Shown: positions 1 to 9,540 of the stretch, one piece after another
Numbering within the stretch: position 1 is the stretch's first letter
Layout: each line of letters opens with the position of its first letter
NCBI GenBank assembly: GCA_015680685.1
Contig: MNCI01006577.1
Coordinates: 215,315 to 274,772 of the forward strand
Length of the DNA: 59,458 nt
DNA from: Gnetum montanum
Taxonomy: Eukaryota > Streptophyta > Gnetopsida > Gnetales > Gnetaceae
Direction: 5' to 3'
The notes under the pieces: model-generated
What the model was told of the DNA's origin: nothing
The model's database searches: none
What the model saw: the letters and a program-made list of their open reading frames with translations, nothing else
Made by a program: the position numbers and the translations under genes

Positions 1-430
1 AAAATTACTTGCCAAGGATGATACTATCTAAACAACTAGCTAAAAAATTTAAAAAAAATAAAAAACAATAAGCATAACTCACAGGACTATGACAAAGAGG
101 TTGAAATCTTTTCTTTAACAAGTCATCTTACAAGTAATCTTTCACAATGTCTTTTACAACTGCTATTCCCAAGAGCCAAAGTGTGTCTCCAAGTGTGAGC
201 TCCAAGTCCTCCAAAGTGTGTGATATGAGACCTCAAGTGTCTTCTCTCAAAAGTCCTTTTTTCCTTCTTACCCATGACGCCTTTTTATAAGGTTCATAAG
301 GTAGTTACATTCCAAAATATCCTAACTAACTTTTCTCCCAAGTAAGGAGGTTACAACTTACCCATCTAGTTAGGAGGAAGTTATGTAGTTAGGAAGTTAT
401 ACATAAAGTTAGGAGGAATTTATGCTAACA
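1..430 (-). mobile_element. Partial LTR of an unrelated retrotransposon
   Basis: Read on the minus strand this stretch begins at position 430 with TGTTAGCATAAATTCCTCC, a typical LTR start. It carries a TATA-like TTATAAAAAG at 281-290 and then runs off the window. It does not resemble the Tat-type LTRs elsewhere here. No polypurine tract lies just to its right, so it is more likely a 5' LTR whose body lies outside the window, or a solo LTR. This is judged only from sequence style. Confidence 0.4.
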
Positions 431-1079
431 CTAATATTTGTAAATATTACAATTATTGCTTTTGTAAATAATAGCCTATAATATTTTATTTATTTATTTA
501 TTAAAATAAAGCCAAAATCCCCAATTTAATTTAATTAAGTATTTTATTTAGAATTTTGAATACTAAATGTCATGTCCTTAGTAATTCTTGTGAAAGTAAT
601 AAAATGGAAATTAACTAAATCCCTCTTTTAGTTATATAAATATCCTGAAAACCCTAAAAATATCTTTCTCCCTTTTCTCAATGTCATATATATATCTTAC
701 GCTATGCATACCTAAATTAATTCATTTTAATCTAATTTTCATAGTTATAGTTAAGGGGACCTTTCTTAAAATAGCTGAAATTCAGGGGATCGTGGATGCA
801 GAGCTTACGATGGTTCTATCTTGTATTTTTCCTGCATTTGACGTCTGGAATAATGTCATGTCCATTTGTTTCAACAGCACCATCGAACTAGCAGGCATCA
901 GCAGTGGCATCGGGTTTCTTTTAACCGAAGGAGGCAACGTGTTGATTTTATCTTCATCTTGCTGCCACTGTTAATGAATTGAAATTTGGATCAACATTAG
1001 GGTCATTTTGTGGATAACAGAGTTGGGAGTACTGGGATTGTATATCCCTTCCTTCTTCTTTTTCTTTCTCAATTTTTGT
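431..1079. other. AT-rich spacer, no gene recognised
   Basis: This is AT-rich DNA with a short TTTA-type microsatellite near 487-505. The part from about 790 to 1070 is less AT-rich. On the minus strand it may continue the captured fragments to its right, but I recognise no protein in it. Confidence 0.5.
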
Positions 1080-1722
1080 TGGGCTTGGCTCACCTGGGTC
1101 TAGAGTGTCTGAACTTCTAAAGCTCATCAACATGAGAAAAACCAAGCACGGAAGACTCATAAGTACCAAGATTACCCACAATCCTCTTCTCAGAAATCAG
1201 CTCCGCATGCCTAGTCATGCTTTTGGGCACCGCTGGCACCTCCCACTACTGCATGTGATGGAATAGTCTCATCTCAGCAGGAATGGAATCAAACCGGCAC
1301 GCGCTCACAGCCAAAGACCCACTCTCCACAGCTTGATCGTGGAAAAGGACCTCCATGTGCTCCATGAACTCAGGCTCACCAGTGATGTAGAGGTAATCAA
1401 TGCCAATGGCAACGCAGGCGATGACGATGGGTTTTCCATAGAGGTAGAACAGGACCACGTAGGCGAGCACGAGGTGGGTGCATGTGCACAGTTGCTGCAG
1501 CGAATTTGGGTCGAAGACGTCAGCCTCCAGAATCAAAATCACAATCGGCAGTGAAGGAGGGGAGGCCAAGTGTACGGTGTCGACAAGCTAGCTGCAGCTA
1601 CGTCTGGCGATGCCCATTCGCAAGTTTGGTTGATGTGCGGGCTTGACTCCGAGCAAGTACCAGATTACGTATTTGCCGGTGAAGACCAATGCCCTAAAAA
1701 CCACGGTGTCCAGTTCTGATTA
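1080..1722 (-). pseudogene. Saccharopine dehydrogenase-like oxidoreductase fragment
   Basis: This is a broken, intron-less stretch of the plant saccharopine dehydrogenase-like oxidoreductase family, whose function is poorly defined. The minus-strand translation follows the family in order. A degraded NAD-binding start (VFTGKYVI, with the glycines before it lost) leads to a segment like DPNSLQQLC. The diagnostic block GEPEFMEHMEVLFHDQAVE and then SLAVSACRFDSIPAEM follow at about 1265-1400. GNLGTYESSVLGFSHVDEL comes after a frame change at about 1095-1175. There are several stops and at least one frame shift, and the C-terminal half is absent. It sits beside two other host fragments on the same strand. 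The family identification rests on several blocks in the right order and is firm; the cause of the truncation is inference. Confidence 0.85.
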
Positions 1723-1975
1723 TCCAGCCCTTAGTCGCGATTCTTCACACCAATCAAAAGTGCCATTGCCAAGAAATGCAACAAGAAGACAATCCTTCAT
1801 AAAGTATTTCACTGCTTGTTCTGATGCTGCAGACTCCTTTTTTTGTTTAAGAGATCCTGGATTTGAAGATGTATCCTTGTGGTTTTTCTCAGTTTCTACA
1901 TTTTGAGTTATTACGCTACCCAAAAAATTAGTGATAGATTCTGCTTCTGTGGTTTTTAAAAATTTCAGAATCACT
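1723..1975 (-). pseudogene. PWWP-domain-like exon fragment
   Basis: The minus-strand reading ends in LLVAFLGNGTFDWCEESRLR. This resembles the VAFFGDGTFAWCxxSxL core of plant PWWP chromatin-reader proteins. A charged, low-complexity segment rich in Lys, Glu and Ser precedes it. Only one part of the domain is present and the reading ends at a stop just before the dehydrogenase-like fragment begins. The assignment depends on one short motif, so other beta-barrel reader domains are possible. Confidence 0.5.
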
Positions 1976-2285
1976 TATGGTGGAGAACTTCTGCATTTCA
2001 GCAACTTTATCAATGGGCTTCTCAACTTGAGGAAATTTGGGTTCCTCTGCAATAGAAACCTTCTCATCCTTCATTAATTTAAATTCACCAAATCCAAAAC
2101 ATCTTGGCAGTCCATTCGTTGGATCTTCTACATGCTTCCAACTCTTAACTGGACCATAAAGCTTAAGCATATAACGTAAAAATCCGTTATCCACGGTGAT
2201 GGCTATTTTTCCAACATAAACGGTATTTTGGGGTTTTCCAGAAAGAACATTAACAGGAAGTATGCTTTTTGAGGTAAATAATCTA
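1976..2285 (-). pseudogene. RBM25: RBM25-like RRM exon fragment
   Basis: The minus-strand translation contains TVYVGKIAITVDNGFL, followed by LYGPVKSWKHVEDPTNGLPR and CFGFGEF. This is the RRM of the splicing factor RBM25, with RNP2 (VYVGKI) and RNP1 (FGFGEF) in the right order. RBM25 is a nuclear U1 snRNP-associated factor; its PWI domain is not seen. The RRM piece is followed by a charged tail without clear homology. There is no splice signal or start codon context for a working gene. It lies in the same orientation as the two fragments to its left and as element A to its right. Confidence 0.8.
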
Positions 2286-2524
2286 ATTCTTTATTTGCTA
2301 TTGTACTATCTTCCAATCTCCAATGAAAGAATAATTTGGCACTTTAATTTCATATTCCAAGAAGGCCTCAACATAAAAATTATTTACCAGTAGATTACTT
2401 CTCCAAAAACACCCATCAACCCACAACACTAAAGCTGTAAATTTACTTCTAAATTTACAACCATAGATTGTTCCAATTTTTAATAAAATATTCCAACTGT
2501 TCCATGGAATGGCCAAATGTGCCA
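2286..2524. other. Junction between element A and host fragments
   Basis: The similarity of element A to the pol exon of element B fades near 2525. The RBM25-like fragment begins near 2285. The AT-rich DNA between them matches nothing I recognise. Confidence 0.5.
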
Positions 2525-2775
2525 ACAGAGCTAAGTTTCAAAGTTTTTACTTCCTCATGGATGTGGTCATAGGTGTTTCGATGAGAGGGTCCTCAGTTAC
2601 ATCCCTGGCCTCTAAATCTAGTGCTTGGACCAGATGTTCTGGCCAGTCTAGGGATGCTTCTAAGGACGCTATGGTGCTAACTGCAGGTGATTCCCAGTCT
2701 ATTAACTCTTGGTTTAGTTATCTTCCGAGTTCACCCTATGGGCTTGTTAAAGCTAAAGGTGTAGAGGGATCATGA
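2525..2775 (-). pseudogene. Start of RT exon, element A
   Basis: The minus-strand translation has ASLDWPEHLVQALDLEARD followed by VTEDPLIETPM. It aligns with the segment just upstream of RT in element B (EAPLD-LNHQVKALNIEVRD, then VIEDPLVEIPM, near 37730-37820). This is the linker between the splice acceptor and RT. It stops before any RT motif, so A has lost its polymerase or had it replaced by the host fragments to its left. Confidence 0.75.
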
Positions 2776-2920
2776 TGCATTGCCATAGTCGTTCAACCTT
2801 ACAAAATGAGATAAATGGCTAGTCAAGCAATACCTTTTTGCAGTAACTATGAATAGTGAACATTTGCAAAGTAGCAATGAGATGTAAATGGTATAGAATA
2901 TGACACAAAGCTTAAAATTT

Positions 2921-3222
2921 GCTAGTTTAAGGTCATGGTAGATCATCGGAATGTAAAAATGCAAAGCTGTTAGTGTAAAAATGTGAAAACTGCTAGTTTA
3001 AGTTCTTTGCGGACCACCAGAATGCAAAAGTTTTGAAAGTGCTAGTTTAAGGTCTTTGCGGACCATCAGAATGCAAAACGTTTTGAAGTTGCTAGTTTAA
3101 GGTATTTGTAGACCGCTAGGATAAAAAAAATGCAAAACTGCTAGTGTAAAAATGCAAAACCGCTAGTTTAATTTCTTTACGGACTACTAATGAGATTTTT
3201 GTGAAGGTAAACAGCTAGTTTG
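2921..3222 (+). repeat. Short degenerate tandem repeat upstream of antisense gene
   Basis: About six copies of a unit of roughly 50-70 bp. It is built on GCTAGTTTAAGGTCTTTGCG, followed by a segment like GACCAYCAGAATGCAAAA. It lies between the start of the RT exon and the TATA box of the antisense gene. Confidence 0.75.
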
Positions 3223-3362
3223 AAGCGTGTCAAGGCTATTTGCTCGGGCCCACTTTCCATGTAAATAGTGCTACTACATCGTGGTGGGCATGCTACACTA
3301 TACGGAACTCCCCACATTAATCGGGGAGAGATAATGACAAGCTTTCTTCTCACCGTTTTGGC

Positions 3363-3370
3363 TATAAATA
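3363..3370 (+). promoter_or_regulatory. TATA box of antisense gene copy 3
   Basis: TATAAATA lies 142 bp upstream of the first ATG (3505) of the antisense gene, in the same orientation. The spacing suits a plant core promoter with a short 5' UTR. A second copy of the gene has a comparable box at a similar distance (6648), which supports a real promoter. Confidence 0.55.
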
Positions 3371-3504
3371 GGAGTTTACCCCTGGTAAACTTGTCATTTT
3401 TTCCGTAACAGTGCAAAGCTCAGATTTTGAGCATAGAGTGATTGTGCCAATTGAAAGCAAAGTGATTCAGCCTAGCAGTGAAGAAAAATTTGGCAAGTAA
3501 GACG

Positions 3505-6500
3505 ATGGCTCCCAGGAAAGAACGCAAACACTAGGCACTTGCCAAGGTTGACGAAATAGAGAAAACCCTAGGATGTGTAACACAAGCACATGTCGCAGTG
3601 TGAGAGGAGACACAATTAGCCCAATAGGCTGCTATGCTTCCTCTGCTTTTCTTATGCCTTTGTTATTATTTTTGCTTTTCTTATTTTTGTTTCTGCAATT
3701 TTGTTTAGTAATCTGTGTTTTCCATCATCATGTTGTCGTTATTTTGGCCCTTACACTGTTGCTATTGCTGATTCAGCTGCAATGAGTGTATGGATGCTAT
3801 GCTAAGGTTGTATGCAATGTCACCTAGACCGCCATTGCTGCGGTTGCCATTGTTGCAAAGGTTTGGGTGATTTTAGCCACTTGGCATGCAAATACCATAG
3901 CGTACGACCCTCAGGAGGGTTTGGCCATATGCATGATGTGACAACGTAACATGTGTTCTATCGTTGTGTCAGGCAGATTTGTTTAAATGATACAATGTAT
4001 TGCATTATCCTTGTACAAGGATTTTTCTTTAGTTTTGTTGTTGCTACACTAAGCTAGTTCTGCTATGCTATTGCCTTTGTGTTATATGCTATGCTCTTTC
4101 CTTTGTATTTTCTGCTACGCTATATGCATGGAGAGAATTGTGCTACACTATTTTCCAACCACTAATTCTGCTACACTATGTGTGAGTTCCACTCGGACAT
4201 GATGCTAACAATTGCTATTGTGTTGTGCAGGGTGGCGCTAAGGCTGATCTCGATCATCCTATAAATCATAGGGGTCATGTGCTACGTAAACGAACTAGTG
4301 GCCAAGGTTCCTCTGCCCCATGCACATGTAGGGTAGTAGGTAGTCTGGTTCCAGGAAGGGGCATAGGACTTCCTACAATTTCTCCTCCAGTGCTTCAGCG
4401 TGCTCCTATGGTCACAACTGTCGGAGGAGGTAGCGGCTATCATAACAGAAACCCTGTTGCCTAGGGAAAACATGGGTATTATGAGATTTTTGATGGATGG
4501 AGAAATTAGTAGAAAGCAGGGAGAAGGATCTAGTCAACGCCTAAAAAATTTTATGGCATCTTACCTGGATCTGGGATGTGCTTGAATATAATTTCTACCA
4601 TCCCTACAAAACTTTGTTTATTGCATGCCATATGGAAATGTACATCCAAAACCCACAAGGAACTATTTATTGTGTCGGCGGGTGAGTTTTGTAGACATGT
4701 TCCACGACGCTGTGCAATGTTTACTATACTAGCCAAATGTTAACAGTGTTTTTGTTATCAGGTTTTCCGTCAACAAGAATGGGCTTCATGGTGATATGGA
4801 TGCATTGGCCTTGGCACAGATGGTGCTGCAGGAGTTTGCTTCCGCTGAGAATATGCACGCAGGTGTAATAGGTCAATGCGTGGGTGAGTACAAAACCTAC
4901 CCAACCTAGTATCCCTAGCTCTACGATAGATGCAAGGAGTTCGCTTGGTTGGATAGGGATTGGGAATCACCTTTTAAACTGGTCACCGTTGAAGATGTAT
5001 TGGTTGATCTTCCACCATTCCCATCGCCGTATAAACTCGGTAAGCTAAACTATGGGTTATTTCATGTTTGAGTTTTTTTTGCTACTTATGCTTTGTCTAA
5101 TGTGTTTTCTACTCCTTTTTGTGTGTTTATGCAAACTACTACAGTGACGAAGAAGTACCAGGAGGTGACGGTGATCACCTCTGGGCATCAGGAGGAAAAT
5201 GTCTACTTCAAGTACGGGGATGTAGACGAGGCCCAATGTTGGTTGTGTAACACAACCTCGGACTCACTGATCAAGCACCTTCAAGGTGCTAGCCTTATGG
5301 ATTTTTTCCTGGCAATAAACCCTAATGTCCCTGCTACTGAGATGCTCACCCTGGCTGACTCGTTTTTTGACAAGGATGACCGCTTTCGCACATGTGCACA
5401 CAGTGTGCGTGTGATCCTTGAAATCAACAACCAGCTATTCGTGGACCTTTTCGATGTCCCTACTGATGATCTCCCCATAGGGTCAAAGACCAAGAAAGAG
5501 GAAATCCATCAAAGGGACATTGAGAAGTGGCTAGGGGTTGAAAAGAAGTGAAAGGGAATTCTCATGGAGAAGATCAAGCTGAACACCACCAAAGATGGCT
5601 ACCCCATCTTTCATGCTCATGCATTTCCCCACCTACTTTCCCAAGAAAAGATTACTGGGATTGAGCAAGCTTGGATTATGTGGGAGGTCATGGAAGAAAG
5701 GGCTCGTTACAATTAGGCCAGACATCTATGTAAAGGCTTGTAGGATGAAATGGTCAAGCTTCATAAGAAGCATGAGTCCCGTTTCAATGTGTTTCATGCT
5801 TTCTACATAGCATGCCTACGACTTTTCACAGAGTTTTTGGTAGTCCGTGAGAATGGAGTCTGGGTTATGTGAGATCATAACCAGATTTCTAAACCATGGA
5901 TCTGCCAAATCCTCTAGACCACTTGAGCCCAAGATCCCCCAGAAGCTATTGGGGAGTCATTCTCTATGATGACTAAGGATCAGATGGCCCGCAACTTTCA
6001 TGGCCAAGACAACGTAGGCGAGGTACCCCCTACTGCTACCGGTAGCATGTCATAGGGGAAACATCTCATCGCTGAGACGGTGGCCACCAAATTGTGGCGA
6101 AACAGGTCTTGTGCAGCTGAGGAACCTCCCCGTGTTGAAGAAGAGAAAGGGCAAACACTGCGGTTCAAGCTATGTAGGATGCAACCCCCCATTACTAAAT
6201 GCCTATGTTTATGTCTTTGCCTATTTTTCTAATGCCTGCTATGCTATACTATGCTAGGCAGCGTAGCATAGTGTAGCACCTACTTTAAGCTAACATGTTT
6301 TAACCTAATGCGAATGTGTTTTTTGCTACTAGAGGAAGAAGAAGAAGAAAAAAAAGAAGGCGATGAAGAAGTGTCAACCCCTAAAACAGGGGTAGCAAAT
6401 AAAGATGTAGAGGCCCCAACCACCGAGGAAAGGGCCCTAGTCAAGAGAGAAGAAGGGGGCCCCGTCACAAGGGAAGGGGATCCCATAGACAAGGAAGATG

Positions 6501-6553
6501 CTCCTTTTGAAGAGGAGGAAATTTTTGACGATGTGGAGGATGCTTGGGCCTAA
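3505..6553 (+). pseudogene. Antisense gene of element A, copy 3 (longest)
   Basis: Multi-exon gene opposite to gag-pol; function unknown. Exon 1 starts MAPRKERKH (3505). Exon 2 begins after TTGTGCAG at about 4231 and contains a block ending LLPRENMGIMRF. Exon 3 (about 4762-5039) contains HGDMDALALAQMVLQEF and ends PSPYKLG before GTAAGC. Exon 4 starts after CTACTACAG at about 5143 and is open for about 350 codons with few stops; it contains VTVITSGHQ, SVRVILEINNQLFVDLFDVP and HAHAFPHLLSQEKITGIEQAW. The last exon (about 6332-6553) is strongly acidic and ends EDAWA. The same blocks recur in element B, sometimes more diverged. A few stops, mostly TAG, make this copy dead. The charged, cysteine-poor protein resembles no enzyme I know; a DNA- or RNA-binding or structural role is possible but unproven. 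Confidence 0.7.
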
Positions 6554-6647
6554 TGTTGTGATCTTCACGCTTCATGTCGCACTAACATACCTGCGTTTCG
6601 GGAAAGTTCTGCATTGATTGGGTAGAAAAACAGTTAGTTTCAACCAT

Positions 6648-6657
6648 TATATTTATA
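6648..6657 (+). promoter_or_regulatory. TATA-like box of antisense gene copy 2
   Basis: TATATTTATA lies about 130 bp upstream of the ATG at 6779 and about 95 bp after the stop of the preceding antisense gene copy. Its position mirrors the box at 3363. Confidence 0.45.
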
Positions 6658-6778
6658 AGTCGATGGTTCGTCCATAAAGCAAATTGTAAACATTACAAAT
6701 TTGAATTAGGCTATAGTAGAAGGAAAGCAGAAGGAAGGCGTAAGTAGATGATTTTGCAAAGGTTGTTTAGGCATAACC

Positions 6779-8225
6779 ATGGTGCCGAAGACCAAAGGTA
6801 AACATGCCAAATTGGCAAAGATTGATGAAGTGTAGGACAGTTTGGAGCGAATTTCAAAGGCCCAGGTCAAAACTCAAGAGGCTACACCACTCACTTGGTA
6901 GGTTGCTTTTTACCTTTCCTGCCTGATTATTATCTTCGTTGTTATGGCATCGTAATTGTACTTGTTTAAAACATGTGTATTATGTCGGGCGTTGATACCT
7001 GCTTGCATGGGCTAAGCTATTGTAGTTTGTAATATTACCCTTATCGCCGTTGTCAGAGACAGACCTTGCACCTTCGCAAGGGCTTAGGTGATCTTGGGAA
7101 ATACTGTGCAAACGCAATGCATAACTGGAGGGGTCCAGGTATTGTACCCTTATATAGTGTAAATAGGATTTCGTTGTCTCACCTATGATGGTTGCATGTT
7201 ACGCTGGAACAATATGCGGTGTTACTTTTATTATTGTTGTTAGGGACAGACCTTGCACTGTCGTAAGGGTTTGGGTGATTTTCGTAATGCATTTCTAGTG
7301 TAACTTGCGATTTTCTGGGAGTCAAGGTAACGGAAACTCTAGTGCTGCGTAATGGATTTTTATGAGCCTCTTTTTGATTTTTTTTGTTCTGATGTTGTTA
7401 GTATGTCTAAATTGCTTTTTATAATCATAGTGTGTTTTATTGTAAAGGATTACGCTAAAGCCCATCCTGATCATCTTGAACATTGTGAGCATTCTGTGAT
7501 GTTTACATGTCCCCATGGCCAATGTTCCTCCTCCTCATGCTCGTTTAGGGGAGGAGGCAATTTGGTTCTGAAGAGGTGCACGAGACTTTTTGCAGTTTTT
7601 GCTACGTAATTTCTACGTAGTTATCTAGTCGCATCTACCGGTCGAGACAGCCATCGCCATTCTGGAGATGCTACTGGTTGGATCAACACAGAGCATCTTA
7701 ACATTTCTGGTGGATGGCTCAATTGAAACTGTGTGGGCGCAAGATCGTGAATAGAGCACTAAGGGTTTGAGGTGTTTATCTTGGATCTGGGAAATGGCGT
7801 TTGGTTTGAGCTTACCAAGGACGAGATCATGCAAAGCCTATGGGTTGGTTTGGAGAAAATTCCTTTTTCTGCTGACATAGGACCATGACAGGTAAGTTGT
7901 GGGACTACTGCATTCTTGTTATGCGTAGTTTTTATGGCCATGCTAACATGCATTTCATGTTAATTCGTAGGATCGACATGAAGAGGATCCTCATGAGGAG
8001 GAGCATAATGGAGATGATGGTTCTCACGAAGAGGATCTCCATGAGGAGGAGCCCCACAAAGATAATCAACCTCGTGGCAAGAAATCCCATGAGGAAGAGC
8101 CTCGCAAAGAGGATCGCCCCCACGAAGAGACACCATACAAAGAAGGCCCCTATGAGGATGATCTTCGTGAGGCAGAGGTGGAGTTGAATGACACAGGTGG
8201 AAGTGGTAATAAAGGCAATATGTGA
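6779..8225 (+). pseudogene. Antisense gene of element A, copy 2 (internally deleted)
   Basis: The start exon MVPKTKGKHAKLAKIDEV matches MAPRKERKH-ALAKVDEI of copy 3. A short exon is present twice (about 7050 and 7241), each after a GTTGT(C/T)AG acceptor. An exon at 7450-7620 matches exon 2 of copy 3 (AKxxxDHxxxH). The large central exon is missing. The part at 7760-7890 (LGNGVWFELTKDEIMQSL) matches LGDRNWVDITEEEILECL of copy 1 and ends at CAG before GTAAGT. The last exon (7971-8225) begins after TTCGTAG and encodes acidic repeats such as DRHEEDPHEEEHNGDDG, ending GNKGNM. It lies head-to-tail behind copy 3. Confidence 0.65.
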
Positions 8226-8349
8226 CGTGGCTATATTGGCCAATATTTTGTTGTAATGAAATGGATTAAAGGACAATGTTCTTCGATCTATGTGAAATGG
8301 AGTAAAGATTTTAGTTTTCATGAAGTGAAACATATTGTTAGAAGGATTA

Positions 8350-8590
8350 CACATTTTAGGCCACTACGAGCCGTTAATAGTTTAAAGCCATTTCAGGCTA
8401 GACCATTGTAAGCGTAAAAGGATAAACAAAATTGCCAGTTTTAGGCTGTAGCGGGCTGCAACTAGTTTAAGGCCATTTCAGGCTGGGCCATCATAAGCAT
8501 AAAAGGATAAACAAAATTGCCAGTTTTAGGCTATAGCAGGCCGCAACTAGTTTAAGGCCATTTTGGGCTGGGTTGTAATGTGTATGAAAA
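8350..8590 (+). repeat. Short tandem repeats between antisense gene and protease 2
   Basis: Units contain ACTAGTTTAAGGCCATTTCA followed by GGCTGGGCC, and GCCAGTTTTAGGC. Two direct copies of an approximately 85-bp block share GGATAAACAAAATTGCCAG. The same repeat type follows the protease in every element here. Confidence 0.8.
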
Positions 8591-8781
8591 AGCGTAATAA
8601 GGACAATGCTAAAAGAGAGAGCGTAAATTACGTAACAGTAAACAACATGGACTAATGTGACATGTCATGCCAACGTGTTTATTTGCTAGTTCCATAGCTG
8701 CTTCTTAATTATTTTTAATTTTGGCGATGCGTATGGACAAGGAGGTTTATTACTTCGTTCCTCTACGCCACCTTCTTCCCC

Positions 8782-9540
8782 CTAAAAAGGTAGTTCAACC
8801 CAAATCAAGCTATCATTAGCCACTATTTTGGCTTGTTCAAATATTGGGATAGGAGACTGAGCCTTGGGGATTTTGATTTCCGAACCCTGTTCCATTTCTA
8901 TGTTATTAACAGCCTGAGGGACCATCTTATCACCATCGATGATCACTTCCCCTCCTGCGTAGGGCAAATGGATCTCCTGATGGATGGGTGATGAGACTAT
9001 CCTTAGTTGACCCAACCAAGACCTCCTCAAGATTAAGTTAAAACCAGGCATCTTCTCGATGATGATAAACATGACATTGTCGTGGGATTGATCTAGTCGA
9101 TCAAACCCAGTTTATCCACTATGGGGTATGGAATGACATTGGCAGCTACCCCGTCATCTACGTGTACTATCCAGATTCAGTATTGGCCAACTTGGATAGT
9201 GATGAACATAGGTGATATTGTCACTTGACCCTTCTCTGGGTCGTCCTTAATGGATTCATCATGAAAAGTCAGTAGGGAAGGCTAGGGTTGTTCAGCAGCG
9301 AGGGAAAGCAGGATGGAGTGGATTGCGTCTTCATCCACTGGTAGGCTCTCATCCACAGGTATGGATGTTAATATGCAAACCATGGCCTCACGATGCTTTT
9401 GTGACATCATCAGCAAGTCATAGAGGCTCAACGTTGTATTTTTTTGTTTAAGAGCCTACTTAACTTGAGTAAAAGCATCAAGGAGATCCCATCCACGATC
9501 TGGTTGTTTATCACCCTTCTCTTCTGCCATTCATCCTAGG
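8782..9540 (-). pseudogene. Aspartic protease region 2, element A
   Basis: Retroviral-type aspartic protease that would process gag-pol. The active-site segment reads VHVDDGVAANVIPYPIVDKL, so the usual DTG/DSG is DDG. The C-terminal part PGFNLILRRSWLGQLRIV and HQEIHLPYAGGEVIIDGDK matches the Ogre-type LGRPW-containing fold. About 30 codons between the active site and the FIIIEKMPGFN block are deleted compared with protease 1 of the same element. Upstream it carries the family segment NTTLSLYDLLM. Several stops are present. Confidence 0.75.

Noticed and set aside
1333-1554. 73-codon plus-strand frame
   Set aside because: It is the shadow of the saccharopine-dehydrogenase-like fragment on the minus strand.
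7932-8354. 140-codon open frame on the minus strand
   Set aside because: It is the mirror of the acidic-repeat last exon of antisense copy 2; its hydrophobic look comes from reversed GAG/GAA codons.
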